From: Cupriavidus sp. YR651
GTDB lineage: Bacteria; Pseudomonadota; Gammaproteobacteria; Burkholderiales; Burkholderiaceae
Direction of reading: 5' to 3'
NCBI RefSeq assembly: GCF_900101625.1
Contig: NZ_FMYZ01000001.1
Span: 1 to 64,000 of the forward strand
DNA length: 64,000 bases
The position numbers and the translations under genes are program-made. Below, one piece after another: positions 8,485 through 16,537 of this stretch. How positions within the stretch are numbered: the stretch's first letter is position 1; the number at the start of each line of letters is the position of its first letter. The notes below the pieces were generated by a model. The model saw only the letters and a program-made list of their open reading frames with translations. It had not been told where the DNA came from and made no database searches.

Positions 8485-9054
8485 CTACGGAAGGCTGCTT
8501 GTCGAGCCCTCCTCCATCAGATGCAACGTGACCACCCGCAAGGTGGCGTCGTCGGGGCATTGCGTGTCGGCGAAACCGAGCCTGTGAGCCAGACCCCGCA
8601 TCGAGCTGTTCGAGGCAAGCACGTAACCCTCCATGGTCCGATACCCCCGCGCCCGGGCAGCACCGATCAGCACCTGCAACAGGCTTCGCGCGAGCCCGAT
8701 TCCGTGCCAGTCATCGCCGACCGTCACGCCAAACTCGCAGATATCGCTACCAGCCGCCGCTGCGTAGCGAGCGCTGCCGACAATGCGCTCTGCCTCGGCG
8801 TCCCCAGTGACCGCAACCAGCGCGAACGCACGATCCGGCGCCGGATGCGTCGCCGACTCAAGCATCGCCTCCGGAAGATCGCGCATGGACGCCATGAAAC
8901 GCGTATATCGGGAATCCGCGGAAAGCCGATGGAAGGCCGCCTGCAGCGCGGCCTTGTCCTCCGCCTGGATATTGCGCAGCACGACCTGCCTTCCATCGCG
9001 CAAAGTCACGCGGGCCGGCAAGTCGTCGGCGTCGGCAAATGGGTCGTTCGGCAT
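8485..9054 (-). CDS. GNAT-family N-acetyltransferase
   Basis: A 189-residue single-domain GNAT protein. The N-terminus (RVTLRDGRQVVLRNIQAEDK) and the acetyl-CoA pyrophosphate loop region (DDWHGIGLARSLLQVLIGAA, variant of Q/RxxGxG/A) are typical. It resembles the stand-alone GNAT proteins that acetylate lysines or small amines in beta-proteobacteria, but the substrate cannot be read from sequence. The start at 9052-9054 is chosen for AGGGAGG 5 bases upstream; the longer in-frame extension runs into the ppk2 remnant and is not expected to be translated. Confidence 0.82.
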   Translation of the reverse strand: MPNDPFADADDLPARVTLRDGRQVVLRNIQAEDKAALQAAFHRLSADSRYTRFMASMRDLPEAMLESATHPAPDRAFALVAVTGDAEAERIVGSARYAAAAGSDICEFGVTVGDDWHGIGLARSLLQVLIGAARARGYRTMEGYVLASNSSMRGLAHRLGFADTQCPDDATLRVVTLHLMEEGSTSSLP

Positions 9055-9089
9055 GGTGGCCTCCCTTGTGCAGCGACGGGGCATCGGGC

Positions 9090-9233
9090 GATCAGGGCAG
9101 CCCGGATGCGATCCTGGGATCGGAGGACGACAGTCCGTCAGCACCGTTCCTGGATGTATCGGTAAGGATAGACCGGCTGCCGGTAACCACCCGCCTTCGG
9201 CTGCTCCGGCAGCTTCACCTTCTTGCCAGGCAT
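9090..9233 (-). pseudogene. Truncated 3' end of a second ppk2 gene
   Basis: This segment aligns without gaps in the coding part to the end of the intact ppk2 gene (11014-11157), with roughly 85% identity by eye. In frame it still encodes 31 residues starting MPGKKVKLPEQPKAGGYRQP and a TGA at 9138-9140, matching the intact MPRKKVKLPERQKAGGYRQP tail. The terminator after the intact gene is also present but damaged. Everything upstream of this tail is missing and replaced by the MFS gene. It is a fossil of a ppk2 copy. Confidence 0.75.
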
Positions 9234-9242
9234 CCGAACCTG

Positions 9243-10601
9243 TCACACGGGCTGATCTCCCAATTCAAGGCCTGTTTTTCTCCGACCCTTTTCCCGCATC
9301 ACCACATATACGCTGGCCAACGCACCGAAAATGCTGGTTGCAATGCCCAGATACCAGATCCCCAGGAATTCCGTCTCATAACTTCCGCCAGAAACAGAAA
9401 ATTTCACCGCCATAAAACCGCTGACGGACAAGGCCATGGCCCCGGCGAACTGCCCCACTGTGTTGATAATACCCATCGTAAAGCCCGCCGAGCGAACCGA
9501 CCAGATTTCCGCTGCCGATGCGCTGATCAATGGGAAGATATTGATTGCAACGCCGCTGACAAAGGACAACACCATCAACAGGAACGGCGTCGGGATGCGG
9601 AGAGTAAACAGGAAGAACAGCGCTGCAATCATCAGCAAACCTATGCCGATGACGACTGAGCGCGGGATATTGCGCTTGAGCAGCCGATCCGAGATTTTTC
9701 CGACGACCGGCGTACCGAATACACGACCCAGGACATAAAGCGTTGCCATGAAGCCGCCGGCAATGATGGCCGACTCTTTCGACATCCCCTCTTGCTGGAT
9801 ATAGAAATCGGTCGCATAGAGCGGTAGCCATCCGGGGACCAGACGCGTCGCCACCATATAACATGACCAGACGATGGACATGATCCACAAAGCGGGGTCT
9901 TTCGCGATTTTGCGAACGCCTGCTTTATAGTCTTCCGAATCGTCTGATTTGGTTTTATCTTCTTCCGCTTGTATGGAGGGTAGGTCGATATCGGTGGGAG
10001 AAGATTTCAGCATCAAGGCGCTGGATATGGCGATGATAAGAATCACGATTCCCATTGCAGCCGTGGAGCCTCTCCAGCCATCCAGTCCGAAGATCCCTCC
10101 TTGCGCCATGACCACGGCCAGGATCGGTATCAACAGGAAGGTCAACGCCTCACCCAGACCTCCGCCGACTCCCGAGTACATTTCCATGGCGAAGCCACGT
10201 TCTTTCAGGCCGAACCATTTCGCCAACACTGAAGTAATGGGTACATAGCCTGCGGCCGCGACAACGCCCATCAGTGCGCGCCATATGATTGCCTGAGTAA
10301 ACGTCGCGCTCAATGCGAATCCCATCAGGAAGAAGGCCAGGATGGCAATGCCGATGGGAATCACGCGGCGCCCGCCGAACATGTCAGTTGCAACGCCCCA
10401 GGGAATTTGAGCTACCGCATACGAATAAAAGAAAGCCGATCCCAACAAACCGAGCTCCGGCTTGCCGATATTCAGATCAGTCATCAGGTATTTGGTGATG
10501 CTGGCATAGTTCCAGCGGACCAGCTGCGACGTACAGTACACCAACATGCAAGTCAAAAGAATTATCCAGCGATAAGACGCCTTGCCTCGCCAAAAACTCA
10601 T
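9243..10601 (-). CDS. MFS transporter, anion:cation symporter (phthalate/aldarate permease) type
   Basis: A 452-residue, 12-helix major facilitator. The N-terminal stretch with RWNYASITKYLMTDLNIGKP and GLLGSAFFYSYAVAQIPWG is characteristic of the ACS family, which takes up organic anions such as hexuronates, glucarate, phthalate and tartrate. The gene is visibly AT-richer and uses more A/T-ending codons than its neighbours, pointing to recent acquisition. Its stop codon lies only 9 bases from a truncated ppk2 tail, while an intact ppk2 lies upstream. No catabolic enzyme or regulator is adjacent, so the substrate is open. The start at 10599-10601 has AAGGA upstream. Confidence 0.85.
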   Translation of the reverse strand: MSFWRGKASYRWIILLTCMLVYCTSQLVRWNYASITKYLMTDLNIGKPELGLLGSAFFYSYAVAQIPWGVATDMFGGRRVIPIGIAILAFFLMGFALSATFTQAIIWRALMGVVAAAGYVPITSVLAKWFGLKERGFAMEMYSGVGGGLGEALTFLLIPILAVVMAQGGIFGLDGWRGSTAAMGIVILIIAISSALMLKSSPTDIDLPSIQAEEDKTKSDDSEDYKAGVRKIAKDPALWIMSIVWSCYMVATRLVPGWLPLYATDFYIQQEGMSKESAIIAGGFMATLYVLGRVFGTPVVGKISDRLLKRNIPRSVVIGIGLLMIAALFFLFTLRIPTPFLLMVLSFVSGVAINIFPLISASAAEIWSVRSAGFTMGIINTVGQFAGAMALSVSGFMAVKFSVSGGSYETEFLGIWYLGIATSIFGALASVYVVMREKGRRKTGLELGDQPV

Positions 10602-11061
10602 GATTTTGTCCTTCGTGTCATGCTCACTACATTACGGGCGCAAAAAGAATTGTCTTTTTATATGATCTTCGTTACGCCACGTGCACTATGCAAGCCGATG
10701 CGGCAAGCGAAGCGCCTGCAGAAGGAACGATCTTTTGACTCATATTGCTTGCCGTGCTTCCAGCGGTGCAATATCGATAATTATCGTTTTGTGCGATATT
10801 CGAGCAAATATGCTGCCGTACCGTTTCGGGTTGACGGAAGTCATTCGTCAAACATAGGGGGATTTCTAATTAGAGAAATAACGATGGCATCGACCGCTCG
10901 CCGCGCCATTGATCGCGCGGCGCGACGCTTCGACATGCAGGTGGCGGCACAAGCGTGGGAGCTGAAAGTGGATGCACGCCGAGCTGTGCTCGACGTGCCA
11001 ATTTACGGATGAGTGGTCAGGGTCGCCCGGATGCGACCCTGGGATCGACGGACGATTGTCG
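10602..11061. other. 460-base region upstream of the MFS gene
   Basis: Mostly AT-richer than its surroundings at the MFS side. It holds a perfect 12-base palindrome CGATAATTATCG (10775-10786) nested in an AATATCG (10770-10776) / CGATATT (10794-10800) inverted repeat, a likely regulator site. A 42-codon plus-strand frame (10884-11012, MASTARRAIDRAARRFDMQV...) has no clear ribosome-binding site and is only a weak candidate gene. Confidence 0.5.
11020..11039 (-). terminator. Hairpin after ppk2
   Basis: GGGTCGC (11020-11026) and GCGACCC (11033-11039) pair across a 6-base loop, 22 bases beyond the ppk2 stop. A degraded copy follows the truncated ppk2 tail near 9095-9115. There is no good T-run. 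Confidence 0.5.
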
Positions 11062-11907
11062 TCAGTAGCGTTCCGGGATGTACCGGTAAGGATAGTCCGG
11101 CTGCCGGTAGCCGCCCGCCTTCTGCCGCTCCGGTAGCTTCACCTTCTTGCGAGGCATGTGCTCGTAGGGAATTCTGTCCAGAAAATCACGAATGATGTTG
11201 AGGCGGGCCCGGCGTTTGTTGTTCGAGTTGACCACGGACCACGGCGCATAGTCGGTGTCGGACGCGGTGAACATGTCGTCGCGCGCACGCGAATAGTCAT
11301 ACCAGCGGCTGTAGGACTTCAGGTCCATGTCGGTCAGCTTCCAGATCTTGCGGCCATCGTTGATGCGGGATTCAAGGCGCCGCGTCTGCTCTTCCGCGCT
11401 GACTTCCAGCCAGTATTTGATCAGGATGATGCCGGACCCGACGATGGCTCTCTCCACCAGCGGCACCGCATGCAGGAAGGACTCGGCCTGATCCTCCGTG
11501 CAGAAGCCCATGACCCGCTCCACGCCGGCGCGGTTGTACCAGCTGCGATCAAAGATGACCACTTCGCCGGCCGCGGGGAGGTGTGGCAGGTAACGCTGCA
11601 CATACATCTGCGTCTTCTCGCGATTGGTCGGTGCCGGCAAGGCAACCACCCGGAAGACGCGCGGACTCACGCGTTCGGTGATGGCCTTGATGGCGCCGCC
11701 CTTGCCCGCGCCATCGCGCCCTTCAAAGACGATGCAGATCTTGCAACCGGTTGCGATCACCCATTCCTGGAGCGCCACCAGTTCCGCATGCAGGCGGGAG
11801 AGCTCCTCTTCATATGACTTCCTGCTCAGCTTCTGGTCGTCATCGGGCTGCGCAGTGGACTCCACGACCAATTCCGCTTCCGCGCCACGCTTCTTGGCTT
11901 TTGCCAT
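11062..11907 (-). CDS. ppk2: Polyphosphate kinase 2 (PPK2)
   Basis: A 281-residue single-domain PPK2 of the class that phosphorylates nucleoside diphosphates with polyphosphate (and can run in reverse). The Walker A loop GRDGAGKGG (residues 63-71), Walker B VVIFDRSWYNRAGVERVMGF (116-135) and the lid-module arginines are all present. A lysine-rich N-terminus and a basic C-terminus are usual in this class. The start at 11905-11907 follows GGGAG. A truncated second copy of its last 31 codons lies at 9138-9233, so this locus once held two copies or suffered an insertion with duplication. Neighbouring small stress-type genes suggest a role in energy or stress physiology (inference). Confidence 0.9.
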   Translation of the reverse strand: MAKAKKRGAEAELVVESTAQPDDDQKLSRKSYEEELSRLHAELVALQEWVIATGCKICIVFEGRDGAGKGGAIKAITERVSPRVFRVVALPAPTNREKTQMYVQRYLPHLPAAGEVVIFDRSWYNRAGVERVMGFCTEDQAESFLHAVPLVERAIVGSGIILIKYWLEVSAEEQTRRLESRINDGRKIWKLTDMDLKSYSRWYDYSRARDDMFTASDTDYAPWSVVNSNNKRRARLNIIRDFLDRIPYEHMPRKKVKLPERQKAGGYRQPDYPYRYIPERY

Positions 11908-11973
11908 GCTTTTTCTCCCACGGTGCCACCAGCACGCTGCAATGGATTGCGTAGCGTAGTCCCACTGGCCGAG

Positions 11974-12360
11974 TCAGTCCTTGATCAACCTCTTCTGCCA
12001 GTCCCCTTCCTTCTGCTGGCAGTACCAGCCTGTCCAGCGTTCGGATTTCCCGGTTTGCCTGAGATCGCTGCGAATCTTGCGGCAACGGTCGCCCTTGTCG
12101 GTCTTGGTCTTCAACGGCGTGAACGTGCCCTCGGTGGCCTTCCCGCCCGCAGTGGCCGGCAGGCTGAAGGGCACGCTGCGGCCATCTTCGGTATCGGAGA
12201 GCGTGGAATTGAACGTTTGCTTCAGTGCCGCGAACTGTTCCTTGTTCAGGGTGCCGATGATGGTGCCGTTCAGGAAGTGATCGAAGTATGCAAACGCAGG
12301 CCAGGCCAGGGCGGCCAGCACGGTGGCGCATCCCAGGCGTTTCATGCAGATGGATGACAT
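11974..12360 (-). CDS. Small secreted protein, possibly RT0821/Lpp0805 surface-protein type
   Basis: A 128-residue protein with a signal peptide (hydrophobic core around residues 10-24, likely cleavage after AFA). The mature part has a central Ser/Thr-rich stretch (residues 40-80) and a C-terminal pattern with paired cysteines, DRCRKIRSD and GWYCQQKEGDW, that recalls the end of RT0821-type surface proteins, in which a disulfide-bonded beta domain ends in C-R-x-x-G-x-W. The family call is tentative. GGAG precedes the ATG at 12358-12360. It lies between ppk2 and an RRM gene in the same orientation. Confidence 0.6.
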   Translation of the reverse strand: MSSICMKRLGCATVLAALAWPAFAYFDHFLNGTIIGTLNKEQFAALKQTFNSTLSDTEDGRSVPFSLPATAGGKATEGTFTPLKTKTDKGDRCRKIRSDLRQTGKSERWTGWYCQQKEGDWQKRLIKD

Positions 12361-12401
12361 GGCCGACTCCTACGAATATTGCCGGTGCCCTCCCCGTTTC
12401 A

Positions 12402-12656
12402 CTAATTGAATCGTTCCGCGAGCACCAGCGCGTTGATCTGATGGCCCTTCCAGAACATGCCGTGAATGCGCGGTGCCAGCTTCCGCAGGGTCTCCGGATC
12501 CAGCGCATGAAACGTCAGCGTCGCGGCAGGCCGCGTGCCATCGCCTTCCGCACGCTCGATCTCGTCGAATGCCGGCAGGCCATACTTCAGGAGGAATTCC
12601 CGGATGTCCTCGTCCGTGGCCCCGGGATCAATGTTTGAGAGCATCAGCAAAGCCAT
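12402..12656 (-). CDS. RRM-like RNA-binding protein
   Basis: An 84-residue protein that folds as one RRM: beta1 (LLMLSNI, the RNP2 position), helix 1 (DEDIREFLLKYGL), a beta3 strand (PAATLTFHA, a weak RNP1) and helix 2. The central aromatic residues of RNP1 are not well conserved, so RNA binding may be weaker or changed. GGAG lies 5 bases before the ATG at 12654-12656. It follows a possible 40-codon gene and the palindrome at 12867-12882, so all may form one leftward transcript with the small secreted protein. Confidence 0.72.
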   Translation of the reverse strand: MALLMLSNIDPGATDEDIREFLLKYGLPAFDEIERAEGDGTRPAATLTFHALDPETLRKLAPRIHGMFWKGHQINALVLAERFN

Positions 12657-12668
12657 GATTGATCTCCG

Positions 12669-12791
12669 CTACCTGTCAATCAGCGATCGCGTGTGCCTGG
12701 CGATCATCAGTTCGTCGCGGGCTGGATGATCCACAGTCTGGATCACACCCGTGGTTGCGGCCTCGACCGCACTTTTCTGGGAGCCAGTCAT
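12669..12791 (-). CDS. Possible 40-residue protein of unknown function
   Basis: The frame begins MTGSQKSAVEAATTGVIQTV and ends RHTRSLIDR, 12 bases before the RRM gene in the same direction. A longer version starting at 12908 would run across the GGAC-CAAA-GTCC palindrome, so the internal start is preferred. An AAGGTGG lies upstream but far away. No family is recognised; it is polar and has no membrane segment. Confidence 0.3.
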   Translation of the reverse strand: MTGSQKSAVEAATTGVIQTVDHPARDELMIARHTRSLIDR

Positions 12792-12866
12792 GCCGCAGGC
12801 ATGGGCACCACCTTGCGGGACGCGTGGGCTCCTTCCAAGGGTGTATCCCGGGGCAGGTGATGACAA

Positions 12867-12882
12867 TTGGACCAAAGTCCAA
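12867..12882. promoter_or_regulatory. TTGGAC-CAAA-GTCCAA palindrome
   Basis: A perfect 6+6 palindrome around CAAA. The inner 12 bases are identical to the site at 6549-6560. It lies upstream of the leftward group (small ORF, RRM gene, secreted protein, perhaps ppk2) and downstream of the LacI gene. The GGAC-N4-GTCC pattern fits LuxR/NarL-class response regulators. Confidence 0.5.
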
Positions 12883-12938
12883 CCCGTCGGCAACGCCAGC
12901 CGCAACATCGTGTCGCCGGACGCATTCCGGTAAAACGG

Positions 12939-13934
12939 TCAGGTCGACGCGCGCTCCACGATTCGGAATCCCACGTCGATCACCGGCTGCGCAATGGCTT
13001 CCCCACGGCACCTGTCCAGCAACAGCCGTGCCGCGAGCGTGCCGATGGACGCACCGTCAACCTGCACGGTGGTCAGGGACGGATCCGTATGCGCGGCAAA
13101 ATCCGCATCGCCAAATCCGCAAATGGCAAGATCCTCGGGAATACGCAGGCCCCGCGCGCGCGCTTCCACCATGACGCCCTGCGCAAGCTGGTCGGAGCTG
13201 CAGAAGATCGCTTCGATGTGCGGGTCCTTTGCCAGCAGGTCGGCCAGCGCCTGCCGCCCCAGCGCCAGGCTGCTCGGTGCCGGCACCACCGCCGTCGGCA
13301 CGTCATGGCCCACCGTCGTGAGAAATCCCTCGCGACGCACCGAAGCACGCTGATCGTCGCCGGTGGCAATCCCCAGCCGCCGCCATCCCTTGCCCAGGAA
13401 AAATCCTGCGACGGCGCTGCCCACTTTCACATGCGAGAAGCCCACCGCCATGTCGACGGGTCGATCGCTCAGGTCCCAGGTTTCCACCACCGGAATGCCG
13501 GACCGGCGCAGGCGGTCGCGCGATACCTGCGAATGGATCAGCCCCGTGACGACGATGCCGTCCGGACGGCGGCTGATCATCGTGCCGAGCAGCGCCTCCT
13601 CGCGCGCGTGGTCATAGCCGGTCTGCCCCAGGATCAACTGATAGCCGGCGGCGTCCAGCGCGTCCGTCAGCGCCTTGACCGTCGGCAGAAACTGCGCGAC
13701 GGCGATATTCGGCACGAGTGCAGCCACCATCAGGCTCTTGCGCGATTTCAGACCACCGGCCAGGAGATTCGGAATGTAGCCCGTCGCCTCCACGGCCAGG
13801 CGGACGCGCGCGATAGTCTTCTCGGACACCATCCCCGGGTTGCTGATCGCGCGGGATGCAGTGATCAACGAGACGCCCGCCTCGCGCGCCACGTCATGCA
13901 GCGTCACGGATTTCGGTGCATTGGTATCAGTCAT
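12939..13934 (-). CDS. LacI-family transcriptional regulator
   Basis: A 331-residue LacI/GntR(LacI)-type repressor. The N-terminal helix-turn-helix with hinge (VTLHDVAREAGVSLITASRA, residues 10-29, then NPGMVSEKTIARV) is followed by the periplasmic-binding-protein-like sensor domain (from about residue 65). The gene diverges from an enolase-superfamily dehydratase and a Bug binding protein. Two ATGACAACGTT-type palindromes lie in the 270-base gap, as expected for a repressor controlling both itself and the catabolic genes. The inducer is probably a sugar acid related to the dehydratase substrate (inference). Confidence 0.88.
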   Translation of the reverse strand: MTDTNAPKSVTLHDVAREAGVSLITASRAISNPGMVSEKTIARVRLAVEATGYIPNLLAGGLKSRKSLMVAALVPNIAVAQFLPTVKALTDALDAAGYQLILGQTGYDHAREEALLGTMISRRPDGIVVTGLIHSQVSRDRLRRSGIPVVETWDLSDRPVDMAVGFSHVKVGSAVAGFFLGKGWRRLGIATGDDQRASVRREGFLTTVGHDVPTAVVPAPSSLALGRQALADLLAKDPHIEAIFCSSDQLAQGVMVEARARGLRIPEDLAICGFGDADFAAHTDPSLTTVQVDGASIGTLAARLLLDRCRGEAIAQPVIDVGFRIVERAST

Positions 13935-13997
13935 GCCGGTTCGGACTCAGGGTAAATCTCTAGGGATGCAGGCCATCGCAGCGGTTGACCGGCGAAA

Positions 13998-14013
13998 ATG
14001 ACAACGTTAGCAT
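13998..14013. promoter_or_regulatory. LacI-type operator, imperfect copy
   Basis: ATGACAACGTTAGCAT has the same left half as the perfect palindrome at 14131-14146 and two changed bases in the right half. It lies 64 bases upstream of the LacI gene start. Centre-to-centre distance to the other site is 133 bases, which would allow looping. Confidence 0.6.
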
Positions 14014-14130
14014 TCACCCATTCCACCGAGGTCCGGACCGGGCCATCACGGTGAAATGACAGCCCTCCTCCCGCCAAAACAGCCCGGGGTATGGGGTGGA
14101 CCGGATTATATCAGCGCTTTTCGCCTCGAC

Positions 14131-14146
14131 ATGACAACGTTGTCAT
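14131..14146. promoter_or_regulatory. LacI-type operator, perfect palindrome
   Basis: ATGACAACGTTGTCAT is a perfect 16-base palindrome centred on the CG step usual for LacI-family sites. It lies 59 bases before the dehydratase start at 14205, which also argues against the longer upstream frame being translated. Confidence 0.75.
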
Positions 14147-14204
14147 ATGCAACGCTGTCGGCAGCAGGGATCGGGGTGATTGGCCTGCACGCATCGCAAC
14201 GACC

Positions 14205-15356
14205 ATGACGACATCCTCACCCCAGCCCGCCGCCGACACGATTGCGTGGGTTCGACTCTCCTCCTGCTACCTGCCGCTGGCCACGCCGATCAGCGACGCG
14301 AAAGTCCTGACGGGGCGCCAGAAGCCCATGACCGAGGTGGCGATCCTGTTTGCGGAGATTCGCACCGCGAACGGCCACGAGGGCCTGGGCTTCAGCTATT
14401 CCAAGCGCGCCGGCGGACCCGGCCAGTTCGCGCACGCCAGCGAGATCGCCCCCACGCTGATTGGCGAGGACCCGAATGACATCGCGCGGCTGTGGGACAA
14501 GCTTTGCTGGGCCGGGGCCTCGGTCGGACGCAGCGGCCTGTCGACGCAGGCGATTGGCGCCTTCGACGTTGCGCTCTGGGATCTCAAGGCCAAGCGCGCC
14601 GGCCTGTCGCTGGCCAAGCTTCTCGGCGCGCACCGTGATTCCGTTCGCTGCTACAACACCTCGGGCGGATTCCTGCATACCCCGCTGGACCAGTTGCTGG
14701 TGAACGCCGCGATCTCGGTGGAACGAGGCATCGGCGGCATCAAGCTGAAAGTCGGCCAGCCGGACCGCGCGATCGACATCCAGCGCGTCGCCGCCGTGCG
14801 CGAACATCTTGGGGACGCGGTACCGCTGATGGTGGATGCCAATCAGCAATGGGATCGCCCGACCGCGCAGCGCATGTGCCGCACCTTCGAGTCGTTCAAC
14901 CTGGTCTGGATCGAAGAGCCGCTCGACGCCTACGACCACGAGGGGCACGCCGCCCTGGCGACGCAGTTCGACACGCCGATTGCCACCGGGGAAATGCTGA
15001 CCAGCGCCGCCGAGCACTGGGACCTGATTCGCCATCGCGCGGCCGACTACCTGATGCCCGATGCGCCGCGCGTCGGCGGCATCACACCGTTTCTCAAGGT
15101 GGCCACCCTCGCGGACCATGCCGGTCTGATGATCGCGCCGCACTTTGCGATGGAACTGCACGTCCACCTGGCTGCCGCCTACCCGCGTGAGCCGTGGGTC
15201 GAGCATTTCGACTGGCTTGAGCCGCTGTTCAACGAGCGCCTCGAGATCCGCAACGGGCGCATCACCGTGCCCACCTTGCCCGGCCTGGGCGTCACGATCA
15301 GCGAGCAGGCCCGCGCCTGGACCCGCCACCGCGCGGAGTTCGGCACGCAGCCTTAA
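14205..15356 (+). CDS. Enolase-superfamily (mandelate racemase/MLE) sugar-acid dehydratase, L-talarate/galactarate type
   Basis: A 383-residue enolase-superfamily enzyme. The capping domain is followed by the (beta/alpha)8 barrel with all catalytic positions: K180-x-K182 (IKLKVG), metal ligands D211 (MVDANQQW), E237 (IEEPL) and E263 (TGEML), the acidic partner D286 and the general base H313 (APHFAMELHVHL). The spacing and KLKVGQPD context match the L-talarate/galactarate dehydratase group, which makes 5-keto-4-deoxyglucarate, but other aldarates are possible. The start at 14205 is chosen because the LacI operator lies just upstream. A Bug binding protein gene follows in the same direction, probably for uptake of the substrate. 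Confidence 0.82.
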   Translation: MTTSSPQPAADTIAWVRLSSCYLPLATPISDAKVLTGRQKPMTEVAILFAEIRTANGHEGLGFSYSKRAGGPGQFAHASEIAPTLIGEDPNDIARLWDKLCWAGASVGRSGLSTQAIGAFDVALWDLKAKRAGLSLAKLLGAHRDSVRCYNTSGGFLHTPLDQLLVNAAISVERGIGGIKLKVGQPDRAIDIQRVAAVREHLGDAVPLMVDANQQWDRPTAQRMCRTFESFNLVWIEEPLDAYDHEGHAALATQFDTPIATGEMLTSAAEHWDLIRHRAADYLMPDAPRVGGITPFLKVATLADHAGLMIAPHFAMELHVHLAAAYPREPWVEHFDWLEPLFNERLEIRNGRITVPTLPGLGVTISEQARAWTRHRAEFGTQP

Positions 15357-15427
15357 ACCTGGGCCAAGGGACCGCATCTCACTACAAATCGCCCGCACGG
15401 GCACATACAAAAACCAGGAGACAACCG

Positions 15428-16384
15428 ATGAAGAAGCTGATGGCATCCCTGCTGCTCGGCGCAGCGATGACGGCCGCCCAGGCCGCGTGGCCCGAAAAGC
15501 CCGTTACCCTGATCGTTCCCTTCCCCGCCGGCGGATCGACCGATAACGTCGCGCGGATCCTGAGCGCCAAGTTCCAGTCGCAGTTTGGCGGCAGCTTCGT
15601 CATCGACAACCGTCCGGGCGCAGCCGGCATGATCGGCGCCACCACGGCCAAACGCGCGCCGGCCGACGGCTACACGCTATTCGTCTCGTCGCTGGGCCCG
15701 TTCGTTATCGGGCCGCATCTTGTGAAGAGCCCCGGCTACGATCCGCTGAAGGACTTTGACTACATCAGCGTCGCGGTGCAGGCGCCGAATGTGCTGGCGG
15801 TGCCGGCCAATTCCCCCTACAAGACGCTGCAGGACGTCATCGCCTTCGCCAAGGCGAACCCCAACAAGATGACGTTCGCTTCCGCCGGCAACGGCACGAG
15901 CGATCACCTCACGGCCGCGCTGTTCTGGCAGCAGACCGGCACCACCGGCATCCACGTGCCATACAAGGGTGGCGCGCCCGCGATGAATGACCTGATCGGC
16001 GGGCAGGTCGACGCCACGTTCATGAATATCAACACCGCCGTGCCGCATATCCGCGCTGGCAAGCTGCGCGCGCTGGCGATCACCAGCACCAAGCGCTCGC
16101 CGATCCTGTCGGACGTGCCGACGATGGAAGAGTCCGGCGTCAAGGGCGTGACGGTATATTCGTGGCAGGCCATCGCCGCGCCGAAGGGGCTGCCGCCGGA
16201 GCTCAAGGCGAAGCTGCACACGGCCGTGGTCGCCGCGCTCAACGATCCGTCGGTGAAGCCCAAGCTGCTTGACGTCGGCTTTGAAATCGTCGCCAGCACA
16301 CCCGAGCAGTTCACGGCGTTCCAGGCGTCGGAGTATGCGCGCTGGAAGAAGGTCATCGAGGTCGGAAACATCACGGCCGACTGA
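15428..16384 (+). CDS. Bug-family (TctC) tripartite tricarboxylate receptor
   Basis: A 318-residue periplasmic binding protein. A signal peptide (residues 1-19, cleavage after AQA) is followed by the Bug-family start WPEKPVTLIVPFPAGGSTDN, which forms the carboxylate-binding loop. The conserved DNRPGAAGMIG motif follows near residue 60. Such proteins bind organic acids and either feed TctAB permeases encoded elsewhere or act as sensors. No TctAB genes are visible. AGGAG lies 7 bases before the ATG. It is 71 bases after the aldarate dehydratase and probably in its operon, so an aldarate ligand is likely. Confidence 0.88.
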   Translation: MKKLMASLLLGAAMTAAQAAWPEKPVTLIVPFPAGGSTDNVARILSAKFQSQFGGSFVIDNRPGAAGMIGATTAKRAPADGYTLFVSSLGPFVIGPHLVKSPGYDPLKDFDYISVAVQAPNVLAVPANSPYKTLQDVIAFAKANPNKMTFASAGNGTSDHLTAALFWQQTGTTGIHVPYKGGAPAMNDLIGGQVDATFMNINTAVPHIRAGKLRALAITSTKRSPILSDVPTMEESGVKGVTVYSWQAIAAPKGLPPELKAKLHTAVVAALNDPSVKPKLLDVGFEIVASTPEQFTAFQASEYARWKKVIEVGNITAD

Positions 16385-16389
16385 ACCCC

Positions 16390-16409
16390 CACGCCGGCCT
16401 GCCGGCGTG
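16390..16409 (+). terminator. Hairpin after the dehydratase/Bug operon
   Basis: CACGCCGGC and GCCGGCGTG pair around CT, 5 bases after the Bug-protein stop. A TTTCCGTTTT stretch follows about 20 bases later rather than directly. Confidence 0.5.
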
Positions 16410-16516
16410 AATCGCTACACGTGTTTCCGTTTTCGGGTCCGAGCCTGTGTAGGCCGCTGACGCGCCGGGCCAGCACGATCGTGCCCGGCTGAGGATTGAG
16501 GTTTCACAGGAGTGAC

Positions 16517-16537
16517 CAGGGGGGCGACGCCCCCCTG
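16517..16537 (-). terminator. GC-rich hairpin after the small secreted protein gene
   Basis: CAGGGGGGC and GCCCCCCTG form a 9-bp stem with a GAC loop, immediately beyond the stop codon of the leftward gene at 16538. There is no T-run. Confidence 0.5.

Noticed and set aside
10407..11012. 201-codon plus-strand frame between MFS and ppk2
   Set aside because: It begins inside the MFS gene in antisense and crosses the AT-rich promoter region. Only its last 42 codons could conceivably be a small gene, without good support.
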